Shown: positions 1 through 13,540 of the stretch, piece by piece
How positions within the stretch are numbered: the stretch's first letter is position 1
Layout: the number at the start of each line of letters is the position of its first letter
From: Panonychus citri
Lineage: Eukaryota; Arthropoda; Arachnida; Trombidiformes; Tetranychidae
Direction: 5' to 3'
DNA: 64,000 nucleotides
Assembly (NCBI RefSeq): GCF_014898815.1
Contig: NW_026515543.1
Span: 4,464,001 to 4,528,000, forward strand
Position numbers and translations under genes: made by a program
The notes under the pieces: model-generated
Seen by the model: only the letters and a program-made list of their open reading frames with translations
Told to the model about the DNA's origin: nothing
The model's database searches: none

Positions 1-2215
1 TAACCAATATTATTGTGAATCTTGAACTTGAGACTTGGATTCAATCAATCAACATTAAGTAAACGTTATTGCTTCATGTTGATTGTTGATATTATTTAAA
101 TTAGAAGGTTACAAATTAATAATAATTAGTATAATCATCGTAATCATCAACTAATTAGTTAACTGCTAAAATTGATACAACTTGTTGCTATGCACATTAT
201 GTATTAATCCAATGGCTTATTATCCTAATACAAATTAATACAGTCTAATGGTTGTAATAATAACTAATTCACTTGATTAGAAATGGTTAAAATTAGTTGT
301 ATATCTAATTGTTAGTTTAGTTTAAGTACTAATTAAGGAAATCAATTAGTTGATTTAACTTTAGGCTCATTTTCATGATAATCAAATCAATTGTATCAAC
401 TTAAACCATTTGATATTTTACTAAGATCATTGATTAATTACAACTATTAAGTTTGCTGTAAGTTGGTTATCGTTGATTGTTTTTATTTCCAGGTATCAAT
501 TTAGTGATTAATTTAATTTGATTGTGTTTAAATTGTTGTTCATTTGTATTAGATTATAATTGGAATTCGAGCAAAGTAAATAGGTTAACAGAAACGATCT
601 GATTGACAATTATAATCTCATCTCAACCACCAACGACTTTTTTCCAGCTATTAACACAGATTTCGATAATCAATCCATTGATTAGATTTAATTAGAAATA
701 TTTCCAATAACAGATTAACTGAAAAGTTAATTACAAATGATTTAAAAGTGAAAGTGTTTCCATTCACATCATTTGAGGGAAAACAACTTATTCCTTTTGA
801 TTTTTTCCATATCATTGGTCTGCTTTCAATAAAGCATTGGAATAATTAAAGTCCTAACTAATCAATGAGCATTTAATTGTCAAAATAATCAAATTATTCT
901 CAATGATTAAACTAAATTATTAGTTTAAAATTGAACTTGAGTTTAATTGATCATTTCAATTTCTTTCCAGCGCATGTGTTGCCACCTGTTGATTCGTTTC
1001 GTTAACAATTTAAATCTTTTCTTGATCTTAATTGTAATTTCATCGCAATTAAGATTCAATTAGAATTTATTAGAATTTTTAAATTACATTATATATACAA
1101 TGGAAAGAGTTGATCATAATTTAGATTAATTATTCTTTCCATCAGAATTTGTTGTTCTCTGGTCAGTATGTGTAGCGAAAATTGAATTTTCTGGTAAGAA
1201 AGTGAAACGATCAACTAATTGTGGCTTAAGAATTAAACAATTAAGCTAATCAGAAAGAGGTAAATTGTAAAAGTCATTGTCTAATTGTTAAGCCTTTTTT
1301 CCAGTATTAATTGTGAGAAATTAGCGAGTCAATTAACGAGTTTCCTTTCAAAATTATTCAACAATTAAGGTTTAATTCAAATGAAAAGTTAACTAGCCAA
1401 GTATTAAATTGTAACTAAATTAATTGATTTGAAACTTTCGTATTTTTTTTGTCACAACAACAATTGAATTTTCTTATTATTTTATTGACGCAATTAAATG
1501 TTAATTTGCTCCTTTCGAGGGTTTTCAACAATTTGTTTATTGTTTTGCCAATTTGTATGAAATAAAAACGTAAATATTATTATTCCAACTGATCAATCAA
1601 ACTTTTTAACCATTTAATTGTCACCCACCTACAATCAGTTAATTGACATCAATCAAAAAATTAAATTTCCAAAAATTAATTTACTTCTATCACCAAATAA
1701 AAAGCACAATTAACTCAATCGCTGAGATATTGGGAATTTTTTTACTCAATCCCAATAAATGCTAAGTAAATAAGCTTTGTAATAATTTAATTACCAAACA
1801 AATTATATGTTTAAATTGTGTAACAAAATAAATTTAATTTGATGATGAAAAAAATATCAATAATAATACAATTTGTTTTCGCAACAATTGATAACAATTG
1901 ACAATCACAATTATGGTACAAGATGTGAATGTGAAAATTAAAAAGCCATGATAATAATTAACTGTAATCATCTTGTAAATATCAACTGATTTAAATTGTG
2001 TTTTCCTCTTTTTTTTACGCAATTAAATAGTAGAAATTAATTGTTGATTAACTCTTCAGTTTCTCAATGAAAAACAACAACAAATGATGATCAAGATGAG
2101 AAAATGCCAAAGTTGATTGTGACAATTGAATCTAATCAAATGTTCAAAACTTTGTGATCAATTTTCCTGTTAACAGGGATAAAGAAAAGATCAAGAAATT
2201 AAGTATTATGAGCAA
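1..2215. other. AT-rich intergenic DNA
   Basis: I see no convincing coding exon here. The stretch is very AT-rich, with many TTAATTG-like words, and open frames are short and lack protein-like composition. It lies 3' of the monooxygenase gene and could hold its 3' UTR or the introns of a gene off the left edge. Confidence 0.6.
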
Positions 2216-5200
2216 TTAAAGTGTATAATTAAGAATAGTAATTAGCGTAATTAGAATGGCCGAAGCACCAGCAAGGTAGCGCCAGTGATCTTGTTGCAGG
2301 TATTTTCGCAGGTAAGCCCGAAAAACGAAAAGCACCGAACCGAGAGAAGCGATAAGTGCGTACATTGGTCCGGCCTTTGGTGCTTTGAGTGGACTCTTTT
2401 TGGACAGTTTAAGAGATCGAGTGGCAAACGCAGCGTCGATCCTTTCATTGACCGTCATGATCGCTTTTCGAGCGCCCGACCATTTATGTGGACCCTCAAT
2501 ACGATACTGGTAAGGTAAACAAGGTCCAAAGTAAAGTTTGTACCAAAACGCGGGATCGGTGAAAAAATATTTCCACAAGTTAGGCTTAGCTCCATATTGT
2601 TCAGCAATTTCGTCCATGTAATTGACCCAATCGATTTGCATGGTGTGTCGTGGACCTTTAAAATATCGTGACTCGATTTCGGCATTTTTCTCGTCGATAT
2701 CCTTCATCATTACAGGTACACTTGGTAATCTACATCTACCTGTAGAGTTGGAGACAAAAAAAAATAAGGTAATCGGGAAACGCAAAGATACAATTAAACA
2801 ATTGAATTGAAAAGTTCAACATGTTGTTTGAAAATATAACGGTAAATGTATTTATAACCCAGTTGATTGTGTTGAGGTGAAAAGTTTTTCCTTTTTCAAC
2901 TGATTCATTGTATTAATCACTATTTAATTGAGTAATCATTGTTATCAGGTTAATCATTTAAAGCTTATTGTTGAACTTTTTTTTTCATTAATCATAAAAC
3001 TAGTAGTCGCTGTAATAGTTATCATTTGAATCAATGAATTAATAATCGTTTGACTATCAGGTAAACGATACATGAAAAAGATCATGTTGATTGATAGATG
3101 GTTGAAATTAACAACACCTCAAAAGTACAATCAGCGTTTCAAAGTAAACTTAATCATCCTCTTTAGACAAACAATTAAGATGTTGATCATGATCAACAGG
3201 TTGGTTTAAGGTTAGTAACCTGAAACTTTCAGGTAACAAATTGTGAAAAATATCAAAAAAAAATTTGACTGAAACATTAACATGGTGATAGATTTGTTTA
3301 TGTTGTTTACCTTTCATGAGTTGAACAAACCAGCGGGACTGTTGTTCAGAGACTGGGATAGCTGGTCCAACGGCTTGGATCAAGCCGATGAGTCCAAGGG
3401 TGTGAGGGTGTTTTAGTTTTGGTGGGAACATGTATTTGTAAAGTTCAACATGATTCTCAGAGGTCCAGACGATTGATGAATCAAGGAAGGGAAATGAAAC
3501 CTCATATCCTGTGGCCAGAATGACGGAATCACATTTAGTCACCTTGGATTCACCTTCGAAGATGATTCCGTCCTCGGTAAACTCTTGAATATCATTTTTA
3601 AGTACAACGGTTCCTGAAAGTATCCGGTTGGGTAAAGCATCGTTGACCATTGGGTGCTGACCAAAGACTCGATGATCGGGTTCTACTCGATATAATTTAT
3701 GGTCAAATCGGTCGTTCAAATAGTGCTCAACGAAGCTGCACTTCACCCTGTAAGGTGTGTAATTGAATAAAGTGAAACAAAATCGAGTAATAAATTCAGA
3801 ATCAAAGGGATTTCCTTGTGGACCAACTCGCCATAAAATCCAAGCTCCTCGTCGAGTGGAAAGATACACCTAATTAGTCAAGAACAATTAAAATTCAACA
3901 GACAGATTAATTATACGGGATTAAAAGAGAAAAACAAAAATTCTCATGGTCAACGAAATTTAACGATAATTAAGGAAATGATTTAGATGATAATTAAATG
4001 ATTATTGTCTCTTGTCTGTCTAATCCAAACTGCAACAAAATTAAACTCGAAATGATTAAATATTAGCAATTTACTCGAAACTTAATCGAAAGTTTTGTAA
4101 GAAAAAGTTATGAGATTTTCACAACTACGATTCTATGGAAAAGTTTTAATTTTTTCGAAAAAAGATATTAATCATTTCCAATTCGAATCTGTTTCGCTAA
4201 TTATGATTAACTAGTTTTTAATTTCTAAAAGAACTCAAGTAGATGAGTCGAAGAAGTTTTTTTGAAGAAGGTCACTTAAAAGTCGTCGTCTTGTCGAAAA
4301 GTGAACTGAAAATCAGTCTACATTTTCGATGTTTTTATAGCCTGAGGCGATTTTAAAATGTTGATTAGTCGAGTGGAGAAAATTGTGAATTTTCCAAATG
4401 GATTGATTTCCAATTAGTTTATAACCTAAGTGTAATTAATTGCAAGATCACTTTTTCGTAATAATCATGTGATTGTCAACAGAAATTATCAAATTTCCCA
4501 TGAAAATCTGACAAGAAAATCAATGAGCTGTGAATAATTTCAATTTTTCTCGCTTGAAACAAAAGTAATCACATATTCATGTTGTAAGAATATAAATGGA
4601 AAACTAATCAACCAAGACTAAATTAGGTAATAGCAATTAAATAAATCACAATTTAAATCAAACAGACTAGAGGCAGAGTAAAGAAAACAATTTCTTAATA
4701 ACTCAAACTTGAATCGTTTGAATAAATGAAAGAAAATTGAACATTTCCTTGTAATTGAATAAGCGATAATTTCACTGAATGATTGATAATCGCTTAGGAT
4801 TAAATGATTAAGCAAATTGTTTGGTCAATCGATTGGTTATCGATAGAAAATCAATATTAATAGAAAAGAAAATTAAATGATAATAACTTTCACTTATCGG
4901 GAATGTTAGATACGAAGAGGGAGAGAATCACTTGTGACCTGATTCACGAAAAAGTGACCAGGGTCACACGTACTCTTTTCCGGTTCAATTATCCAATTGG
5001 AAAGTTATATTAGTTTCAATACAAATATTTTTCTTCATTAATGCTCATCATTGAATAGAATTAAGATAATTATAATCTCCTTCCTCATCTTTTTACTTTC
5101 TTTCTTCCTCAATTCTTACATGAAATTTTATCATAATCTTAATTTTCGTCTCTTTTTCATACAATAATGATTGTCACTAATTAATCACCATCAACAATTA

Positions 5201-6501
5201 CCATAAGTTGATAATTCTAATGACTGATATTTAATCAACACAATAAATTTCCCCTCTAACAATTAATCTAACGGTAAAAAAGCTCAACAGTATCAACATG
5301 ATTGACAGAATCAGAAAGATAATTATCATCACTAATTGTTGAATCTACTTCAGTCCTCTGACCTCTTCCTACTGATTGACCAGAGCAATCATATAACCAG
5401 TAGATATAAGATTGCGATAATCAATCAATAGTGAATCAGCAATTGATTGTTGTGATTATTGGTGAAGGAAAGTATTGATATTTTTCTTGGAAAGGAAAGG
5501 TTAAGGTAAAAGTCTCATGAAAATCATGAATCAATGAACTTCACTCATGTTTGGATGTGGAAATGTTGGTTTACCTTCTTGGAAAACATTGAGAGCTCAA
5601 CTGCAGCATCGCCACCAGAATTACCGATTCCAACAACGACAACGGTTTCGTTTTCAAATGGGTTCGGCTTTTTGTATCCATGTGTATGGATTATACGACC
5701 TGGAGGATTAAAGAGTAGAAAAAATGAAATATTAATAATTGGAAATTAAAAGTTAATCCTTTATGAAGGTTATTCTCATAGAGAGAAAAAGATTTTTAGA
5801 ACATGAAAATGAATCATTTTCATGGAAATTGCGAGAATTAATCAGTTAATTACCTTTGAATTTCTCTTCCCCTTTGAATGTTGGTCGTAAGGGTTTAACG
5901 TGATGTCCAGTGCAGACCATTACCCCGTCGAATACTTTGCTTTTAATCTCCTTGGTTTTGAGATGTTGACTTGTGACCTTCCAACGTCCAGTGGCTTCGT
6001 AATCCTCAGCGGGTTCAACTTTAATCACTTTGGTTTCAAATTCAATAAATTTTCGGACACCAAAGTGTTCAGCATACATTTCAAAATATTGATACTGAAC
6101 ATTTTATGGATTATAGGGATTAATAAATGGAAAGAAAAACAAATCAATCAAATGGTCTAATTGGATTAAGATCAATGGGCTGATCATTGGTCACATGTTT
6201 TAATCTCGTTGGTGGATTAACTTACCATCGCTGTGTTGTGCATGTAATTGGCAAATTCTGCCGGTGGAGGATAATCCGAGTAGGCGGACATTTCTTTCGA
6301 CGAGTTGATGATTGTTGACCTCATCACAGAAGCTAATCCATCGACATCATCATCTCGATATTTCCATAAACCACCAAGGAAATTTGATTGTTCATAACAA
6401 ACAACATTGAAATTTTCTTCACGACAAACTTTAATTGCGTTGATTCCGGTGGCCCCACTTCCGATAATACAAATGGTTGGACCTTCACTTGTTGTCGCCA
6501 T
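2216..6501 (-). CDS. flavin-containing monooxygenase (FMO family)
   Basis: Predicted FAD- and NADPH-dependent monooxygenase that would oxygenate soft nucleophiles (N or S) of xenobiotics at the ER membrane. Five coding exons, read from high to low coordinate: 6501-6226, 6094-5854, 5699-5575, 3869-3311 and 2739-2216. All have GT-AG borders and matching phases, giving 574 aa (typical FMOs are about 530). Exon 1 carries the FAD-binding GSGATG (residues 14-19) and EQSNFLGGLW. Exon 2 has the CTGHH segment. Exon 3 has the NADPH-binding GIGNSGGD. Exon 4 has YLSTRRGAW and the ATGYEVSFPFLD block. The last exon has GPHKWSGARKAI and ends in a hydrophobic tail (WRYLAGASAILITLITIL), as expected for a C-terminal ER anchor. 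The ATG at 6501 gives the canonical N-terminus. Intron 3 is about 1.7 kb and contains nothing recognisable. The exact substrate class cannot be told. Confidence 0.93.
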
Positions 6502-8211
6502 ATTAGATGACCAAAGATGGCGATATAACTGTTGAAAATAAACACAAATTCACAAAAACGGCGATATTTCAAATCACTGATGTTGATAGTAAACAAAATC
6601 AACTATCACCGGATAAACAAAAAGTGTATCAGGATGTGTAAAGTTGATTATGTTTCTGATTGAATTAAGGTTTGAGTTTTTTTTTACACAACAATTTAGC
6701 TGTTTGATGGTAACACAAGTTATTTATATTTTTCTGATTATTCGTTGATTGCTACAGGCAACAGAAGAAAAAGAAAATAAAAGGTAACCAGTGAGGAACC
6801 CGAAAAAAAGATGATGATCAAGTTGGTAACCAGAAAATGAGGACAAGAAAATTTAGATTGTTGTTCCTGTTGATTCGTAAGCTAAACTGGCAGACCAACA
6901 ATCAAATTTAATCATCCAGTGAGAAGAGAGGAAGAAGATGGTGGTTGTGATTTTAAAATGGTTTAAGAAGGAGAAAGAGGAGGAAGATGAGGAAGATAAG
7001 GAGGGAAGAGAGAGGAAGAGAGAGAGAGAGAGTGGAAAAGAAAAGGGATAAGAAAAGGGTAAGGGCAAGACGAAAGATCTACCTGGTGAAGGTGGATTAT
7101 ATTTACTTCAATTGTAACTCTCTTTTTCCCCTTAAATTGTGATTAACTGTCAAATTGTTTCTCCTCCTGTTGTGGGCTGGATGGTGATACGAAGTGGGAA
7201 CATGTTACTCGTTGGTGTAGGAAAGAAACTCAGATTTGGTCCACCGAGTTTCAGTTTGTAACGTAATAGAAATTGAATAATTCTGATTGCTACCTCAAGA
7301 TTCATCAAGGTTTCTATCATGTGTCAAGTTACCTTTGTTTCTTTTGTTAAATTGATGAATGAAAAAGGAAAACAAATCATCATCTTTGATAATTTGGTTG
7401 AAGCGTCAGAACAACAATTAAGTTTAATCTCCATGTGTTGAAGGTTCTTTTCCTTAACAATGTTTTCCTTTTAACCCATAGAATTGAATTGATTGAAAAT
7501 CTCAAGTAATTCATCATATTTATCATTTCTACGGAGTTTTAATGAGATTGAGAAAAGAATTTCAAATTTGTAATAAACAAGTTCGAGGTTCTTTCGATTA
7601 GACAAAATGTTCATTTCTCTAGGCTGAAAATTGAAAGAAAAAAGTTCCATCTTTTGTTAATCCGATTCAATGGACTAGACGGAAAGAAAACTGGTTGGTC
7701 ATTAGGGTCAAGTGAACTCATCCCTAAGGTTGGACTGGTCAGTTCTCATCTACGTGACCAGGATCAGGTAAATTCATCACCTTGAGCTCAGATTATTGCG
7801 CTCAAATCAAAACCAATCAATGATTCAATTCGTAAATCACTCAACCTATTCAATGACCAAAGGAACCAAAGATAATTTTCTGATCATTCACATCAAATTA
7901 ATTGTTTCTCTGTCTTTTCAAGTTGATTTATTTACGGAAATACAATGACAGAGAATCAGAAAAACCCGGAAGAAGATAAATTAACATCGGTTTCCATGGT
8001 TCCAATGTTTTCTTATGAAATCAAAACAAGAAGCCGGTTGTTGATCAGATCATTGATCCATTTGTATAGTTGTTTCATGCTAACTGTTGAATCAACATGA
8101 CAATTAATAGTAACACAATAATAAGAATCACGAATAGTTGATTAGTTGAATTTAATTGTGTCTACATTTTAACCATTCAAATCGACAACACGATCAGTGC
8201 AACATCAACAA
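6502..8211. other. divergent intergenic region, FMO / large helical protein
   Basis: This is the shared upstream region of two divergent genes. Just upstream of the FMO start, at about 6514, is AAGATGGCGAT, which resembles the YY1-type AAGATGGCG promoter element. A purine-rich tract at 6960-7060 gives a spurious serine/phenylalanine-rich open frame on the minus strand. No other gene is seen. Confidence 0.45.
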
Positions 8212-11200
8212 ATGAAGTTTCAACCCAAACCAATGGAGCCCTTAGAGAAAAGGTAACAATTAGATAATTAATATCGTTAAATTGTTGTTTCGTTTTAATT
8301 GTTAATCTCTTTTCTCATTTACAGGTTAGCAAGTTGTATCAGTGAAATTAAGAATCTTATTTGTTCAACAACAAGTGAATCAATCAAATCTAAAGACACT
8401 AATCGGTTACTTGGATCATCGGTTTACAATCAAGATATTAAAGATAATGGAATTGATTGGAGAACAATTTTAATTAAATTGTATGAAGAATTGCGAAAAA
8501 CTCAGGAAAAAGATGAAGAGGAGGAAGACGAAGATGAGAAAGTTAATTGTATCTACACAGTTGATTCCATTGGAACGTTAATCACCATGATTAAAGATCA
8601 ATTGAAAAAGACATTACAATCAAGCTCAACACAAAGTGATGACAATTTGATTGTTGATTCAACAATTGAATCAAAAACTAGTGTTGGTGTTGACAATTAT
8701 TCATTAACTTTGACCCAGGACAATGTTGAGATTAATGAAATTTGGGAAACTTTGGTTCAATCATTGAAGGATTTACTAATTGATCAATTGATTGTATCAG
8801 AGATTGACAATCAACTGGATAAGGAGGCTTTTTATCATGAGATGATTTTACTTGACAATTTATCTGATTCATCAGCAACAACATCAACTAAATCAATGAG
8901 ATCAGATGAAAATGAGCTGTTCAACATTTACGATTCAATTAGGACTCAACGAATTGATAAACAATTAGCCAAACAATCAAATAATAGCAGTGATAATTTA
9001 GAGACAATTGTCAAATGTATTAAGCAATGGGTTACATTTGATTTACAATTAGTTGATGGTTACCATTTATTTCACAATCAAGTAACTTTCCACCAAATAG
9101 TTACACCTTATATAATTTTGATGAGAAATTTAATCGTCAAAAAATCACCATCATCATCACCATTAAATCATCATCATCATCATTCATCACAATCGATAAC
9201 CGATAAACCAATGAACATAATCAAAACAATTAGTTTACTCCAAGATCTTGATTGTTTCCTAACAGAACGAGATATTCATTTACCATCGGAAAATATGTCA
9301 CCATCCAAGGATATTCACGATATTTGGGATTGGCGTGGTTACTTAATTGCTCAGGGTGTTGACAATTTACTTTTACGTTTTCTCAATCAAGGTCTTAATG
9401 ATTTAATGGCCTCTTCCTCGTCTTTACCATCAAACGATTCCAAAAATGTAAATGATGAAAGGAAACCATCAAAAATAGACCAACAATTAATATCTCCAAC
9501 AATCAATGAGATGGACAATGTTTTGTCAACAATTTACCAGATATTTAACTTCCTTGATTATTTTGGATCAATTGAATTAGCTGAATTTAAGGTTTCAGCG
9601 AAAGTGATAGTTAATGTTACGATTGTTGACTTTCTGTTGAAAACGTCGGAAATTTGGTTCGAGGAGAAATCGCTTCCAATTGAATCGTATTATACTCTGT
9701 ACAATTCATTCCTGTTTTCTCAGCGCAAATTAAATCAACACGGATTAGCTAATGATAAGATTAACAGTGTCACCCAATCGCTCAGGTGTAAAATTGTCTC
9801 ATCTCATTTGTCGTTACTTTTGTTTTCTTACAAAAGTTTGGATTACATTATAATCTACATGAAGAAATTGTCGATGACCATGTTGAATTTGATTCCATAT
9901 GAAGTTCAGGATGATTCTCATATTTTTGTGTCCATCTTGACCCTTTACATGGTCCATTTGGTCAAGATTAAAATTGAATTGGCTGATTGTTTGATTATCT
10001 GTTCCAATATAATTGATTTACTTCAACCATTTGCAGTTAATTACGAGAAACTTTTTTATAAAAGTTTTCGTGAGATTCATTCATGTTGTTGGCTTTTAAT
10101 TGTTCGAGCAATTTTTAATCATGCACCGATTTCCCTTCTTAATCAAGAATTGTCATCACCAGAAGAGCTTAATGGTAATGGTCATGTTAATTGTTCCAAT
10201 GGTGTTAAAACTGTTACAGTTAAACCAAAGTCAACAGTTAAATCACATCAACAACTGACTAGTAAATTAGATAATCAATCAACTGCTTCCAATGGTTTAT
10301 TGTCATCGTGCTCATCTAATCATTGGTCAAATATTTTCGATTGTTCCATTGAACCGATTGTCAGGCCATCTAATGCTTTTCTTATATCACTTCAACGTAA
10401 ACGACCATCATGGTCGGTGATCATCAGGCCATTTCTTGAATCCCGTTTGTCTTTTTCAATCAATATCTTCAATCATATCCAAGTGACCACTGAAAATGAA
10501 CAGAAAGCAATCAATTTATTAGCAAATATAATCACGATTGCGAATCTTAATGAGTCCAGGGAAAAGAGTGTCACTTACCTTTTATCACCGATCATTCAAA
10601 GGTAAACAATTTACGAATTAGTTGTCAATAATAATCTCTAATTGTCCAACAATTTGCACAGAAATGAGGATTGGCGTTGGTTGGACATTTCCAAAATCTC
10701 GGTCAAACCAAAACCCTGGTGGTTTCAATCATTGCACCAAGTGATTGATTCAACGGTCTCACAATTTGTCCAGGCCGTTTTAATCCCGATCGCTTATCGG
10801 TTCCTTTTAAAATCATCAAGATACAAATCATTTTATGACGAAGCCGATTTACATGATAGATATGCTGGTAAGTGTTAATTGTTTACTTTTCGTCCGATTG
10901 TCATTCTAATTGTTTCATTTATGCTTCTCTCTCACAGAATATGATGAAACCTTTTTAATTGACGAAGCAAGTAAATCATTATTATCAACAATTCCAACAA
11001 TTATGGAAACACTTCCATTACCGTTGATTGCCAGTCTAGAAGATTTAAAAAATATTAAATTAATCACAATTAAGACTCTTTACAATTCATTAACTGCTCA
11101 GGTAATGAATAAACATCTATTGCACTTTTGCCAACTAATTAACTACTTTACGATAATTAATATCGTAATTTTCTTCTTGTTGTCTTTTAATTTTGTTCAA

Positions 11201-11844
11201 TTTTTCCTTAATTGTGATTTAGATCATTTTTGGTTCCATTCTTCGTTGTTTAACTGAATCAAAATTGATTAATGAAACACTTTCCTCCAATGGTATTGCT
11301 TTTGCTTCCCGAATAGCAGATAAATTGGAGCAAATGGTGATCACTGAGGGTAAATGGCCAACGATGATTAAGTTAATTACTTCAATTGTTAATCGTCGAC
11401 TTTCATCTAAAACCAATTATGTTGTTGCCTCTGAATCAGATCAATTTGATTTGATTGGTTCCCTAATTGCCCTGGAACCATCTCTTCAGTTAATTGTTGA
11501 TAATTTGTACAATTTTCTAGTCTCCAATTCATCTTTGCTTAAAAAATGGTCACCTAAGTAAAGATCAACAATTTAATATTGATTGTATATCAACAACAAC
11601 AACAACAACATCATCATCAGCTGATTCACCAATACAATCATTAACTTACAATATTCTTGATCATTGTGAGACAATTAAACGACCCAAAGTTGATTGTATC
11701 ACCGATGACAAATGGTTGTCATTAATTAACCGAGTTAAATCTAAATTGTCACATCTCTCAATTGGACAGATACTTTCTGAACGAAATGATTTACGTCACA
11801 GTGATTTAAATGATTCGCTGGGAAAATTATCTGTTTACCTATGA
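8212..11844 (+). CDS. large helical protein, possibly KIAA0825/DUF4495-like; frame break near 3' end
   Basis: Function unknown. Exons: 8212-8252, 8325-10601, 10662-10867, 10938-11101 and 11223-11561. Introns are 60-121 nt and phases agree, giving 1,008 aa to the first stop. The first ATG is followed by a 13-codon exon. The protein is mostly alpha-helical and Leu/Ile-rich, with acidic (EEEDEDE) and His-rich (HHHHH) low-complexity linkers, and has no signal peptide or membrane segment. The pattern resembles my recollection of the KIAA0825/DUF4495 family (a WDDIR-like segment near EIWETLVQSLKDLL), but this is a weak call. After 11561 a second frame stays open for about 94 codons to TGA at 11842-11844, with normal composition (KWLSLINRVKSKLSHLSIGQ). 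The shift maps to the A6 run at 11541-11546: with one A fewer the two frames join. I read this as an indel or assembly error rather than a true C-terminus. No acceptor site in this stretch repairs the phase. Confidence 0.75.
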
Positions 11845-12481
11845 AGAGAAAGAAAAATTAACAATAGTAGAGAAAAAAAAACACGTTAATCAATTGTTAA
11901 CAATAAACAATTTGTTAAACTTTTCAATGTTTGTTGATCTTTTTTTTATGATTTTTTTTTCAGAGTTATAATGTAAATGGTGTTATGTCAATGGTGTTGA
12001 ATAGGTGAGGTTTTAAAAGAGGTGGTGGAGTGGATGCTCATTTGGTGTTTCTGCTTTTTGTTGATTGGAAACAAATCCAATCATATGGACATTATATTAA
12101 CCTTCCTTATCCTGACACTTTTGCGTTCACCTTTCACATTTTACAAGTTTTACAGAGACACAATATAAATAATTATAATAATATTTTTCGTATGCTCATG
12201 CAGTCGGAGAGATAAATATATATATATATATATGTATATATGTGAGGAGATAGATTCATATTACAATTAACAAAGGGAAAAAAATTATTTCTTTCAACGT
12301 CAAAGTAGAAACACATTAATGGATACATTACAATGGTGTCAATGGATATTGTTGATGTTGTTGTTATTTCGCAGTTGATTGTGTTGAATTGAAATTGTTG
12401 ATATATATTTATAGTTGGATCATCATGCTGTCAAATCAATTCATCTTATTGAGTGTTTTCGGCGAATGGATTTACTGATGG
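11845..12481. other. convergent 3' region
   Basis: Between the convergent ends of the large helical protein and the SAP130 homologue. It contains a (TA)n stretch at about 12217-12240 and probable 3' UTRs of both genes. The 61-codon open frame at 12030-12215 has no coding features. Confidence 0.5.
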
Positions 12482-13540
12482 TTATTTGTTGATTAGTGTA
12501 CGTTTATTTACACATTTCTTGGTTAACCTTCCGACTCTCTCTTTATGATCATTAGTTAACTTGATTAAGAGATTTTTGCCTTCATTGATTTGATCTTGAA
12601 AAAGTTTACTTCGCTGAAGGTTACCACGTATTAGATCCGTTAATTTATCAAACAATTGTACTTGGGTGTCAATGAAGGTACGTTGTGAGTTATAAAAAGA
12701 TCGGCCTAACATGTTAATTGTTTTGTGAATATCTTGATCACTGGTGTCAAAAAAATTTGAAAAGCTTCTTAAACGACTGTAGAGTTGAGTTTCCTCTTCA
12801 TCGGCATCCTCCATATGTGTCACAAGATGTTGCACCTTCCAACCATTTTTCCTTTGTAAACCTTCATTTGAAAGTTCACTTAATGTTGTCTTCTTCTCGG
12901 ATTTCTGTTTAACATCAGTGTACCTTAAAAAATGATATTGACATGATTTCCATGGTACATTGTAGGAATTAATGGAGATACGAGGTTTCTTAGAGATGGT
13001 GATTACACCTCCTGGTGCAGCGTCTTTGTTAACATTATTTGAATTACTGGTGGAGATGTTGATGTTACTACTTGTACCACTGATGATGTGAACTGATGTT
13101 CCTGTTGTTTCCTCTTTAATATTTACATTATCTTGATCATTAAGAAGAGGTTTAATGTTATTAGAGGTGGTCAGGTGAAAAGGTTCTAAAAGTTGTTTCC
13201 TAGGCTTCTTTGTTGGTGTAGTATCGGTAACACTATTGGTTGTTGAAGTTGCTTGTTGCTCACTACCCAAACGCTTTCTAATTAAAATAATGGGCCGAGG
13301 GGAAGATGGAGTTCCAGGTAGTGTTTGAATTTTAACTGGAGATATGACTGGAGAGATCACCGGTGAGGTAACAATATTGGTCCAAATGGGTGAACTTAAG
13401 GTAGTGCCAGAAGGAAGTATTGAAACACTAATGGATCGAGGTCCTGTGGCTGAGGTTGAATTGGTAGAAGTAAGTAAAGGTCCTTGTGAGGTTCCAGTTT
13501 GAAATCGAACAGGATTGGTCACTGTTGGCTGATTATTCAT
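12482..13540 (-). CDS. Sap130: SAP130-like Sin3 corepressor complex subunit
   Basis: Predicted nuclear subunit of the Sin3-histone deacetylase corepressor complex. Single exon, 352 aa. Residues 1 to about 190 are Ser/Thr/Pro/Asn-rich, with two patches that match vertebrate SAP130: TKKPRKQ and KKPRISI. Residues from about 195 to 350 match the conserved SAP130 C-terminal domain in order: VPWKSCQYHFLRYTDV, EKKTTLSEL, NGWKVQHL, then the helical LFDKLTDLIRGNLQRSK and the following QINEGKNLLIKLTNDHKERV. The vertebrate proteins are about 1,050 aa, so this is a much shorter form that keeps the C-terminal domain and a compact linker. The ATG at 13540 is the first in frame after a purine-rich 5' stretch. 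Upstream exons on the minus strand cannot be excluded but none was seen. Confidence 0.85.
   Translation of the reverse strand: MNNQPTVTNPVRFQTGTSQGPLLTSTNSTSATGPRSISVSILPSGTTLSSPIWTNIVTSPVISPVISPVKIQTLPGTPSSPRPIILIRKRLGSEQQATSTTNSVTDTTPTKKPRKQLLEPFHLTTSNNIKPLLNDQDNVNIKEETTGTSVHIISGTSSNINISTSNSNNVNKDAAPGGVITISKKPRISINSYNVPWKSCQYHFLRYTDVKQKSEKKTTLSELSNEGLQRKNGWKVQHLVTHMEDADEEETQLYSRLRSFSNFFDTSDQDIHKTINMLGRSFYNSQRTFIDTQVQLFDKLTDLIRGNLQRSKLFQDQINEGKNLLIKLTNDHKERVGRLTKKCVNKRTLINK

Noticed and set aside
6853..7068. 71-codon minus ORF rich in Ser, Phe and Leu
   Set aside because: Direct translation of a GA-rich low-complexity tract; no start context or family match.
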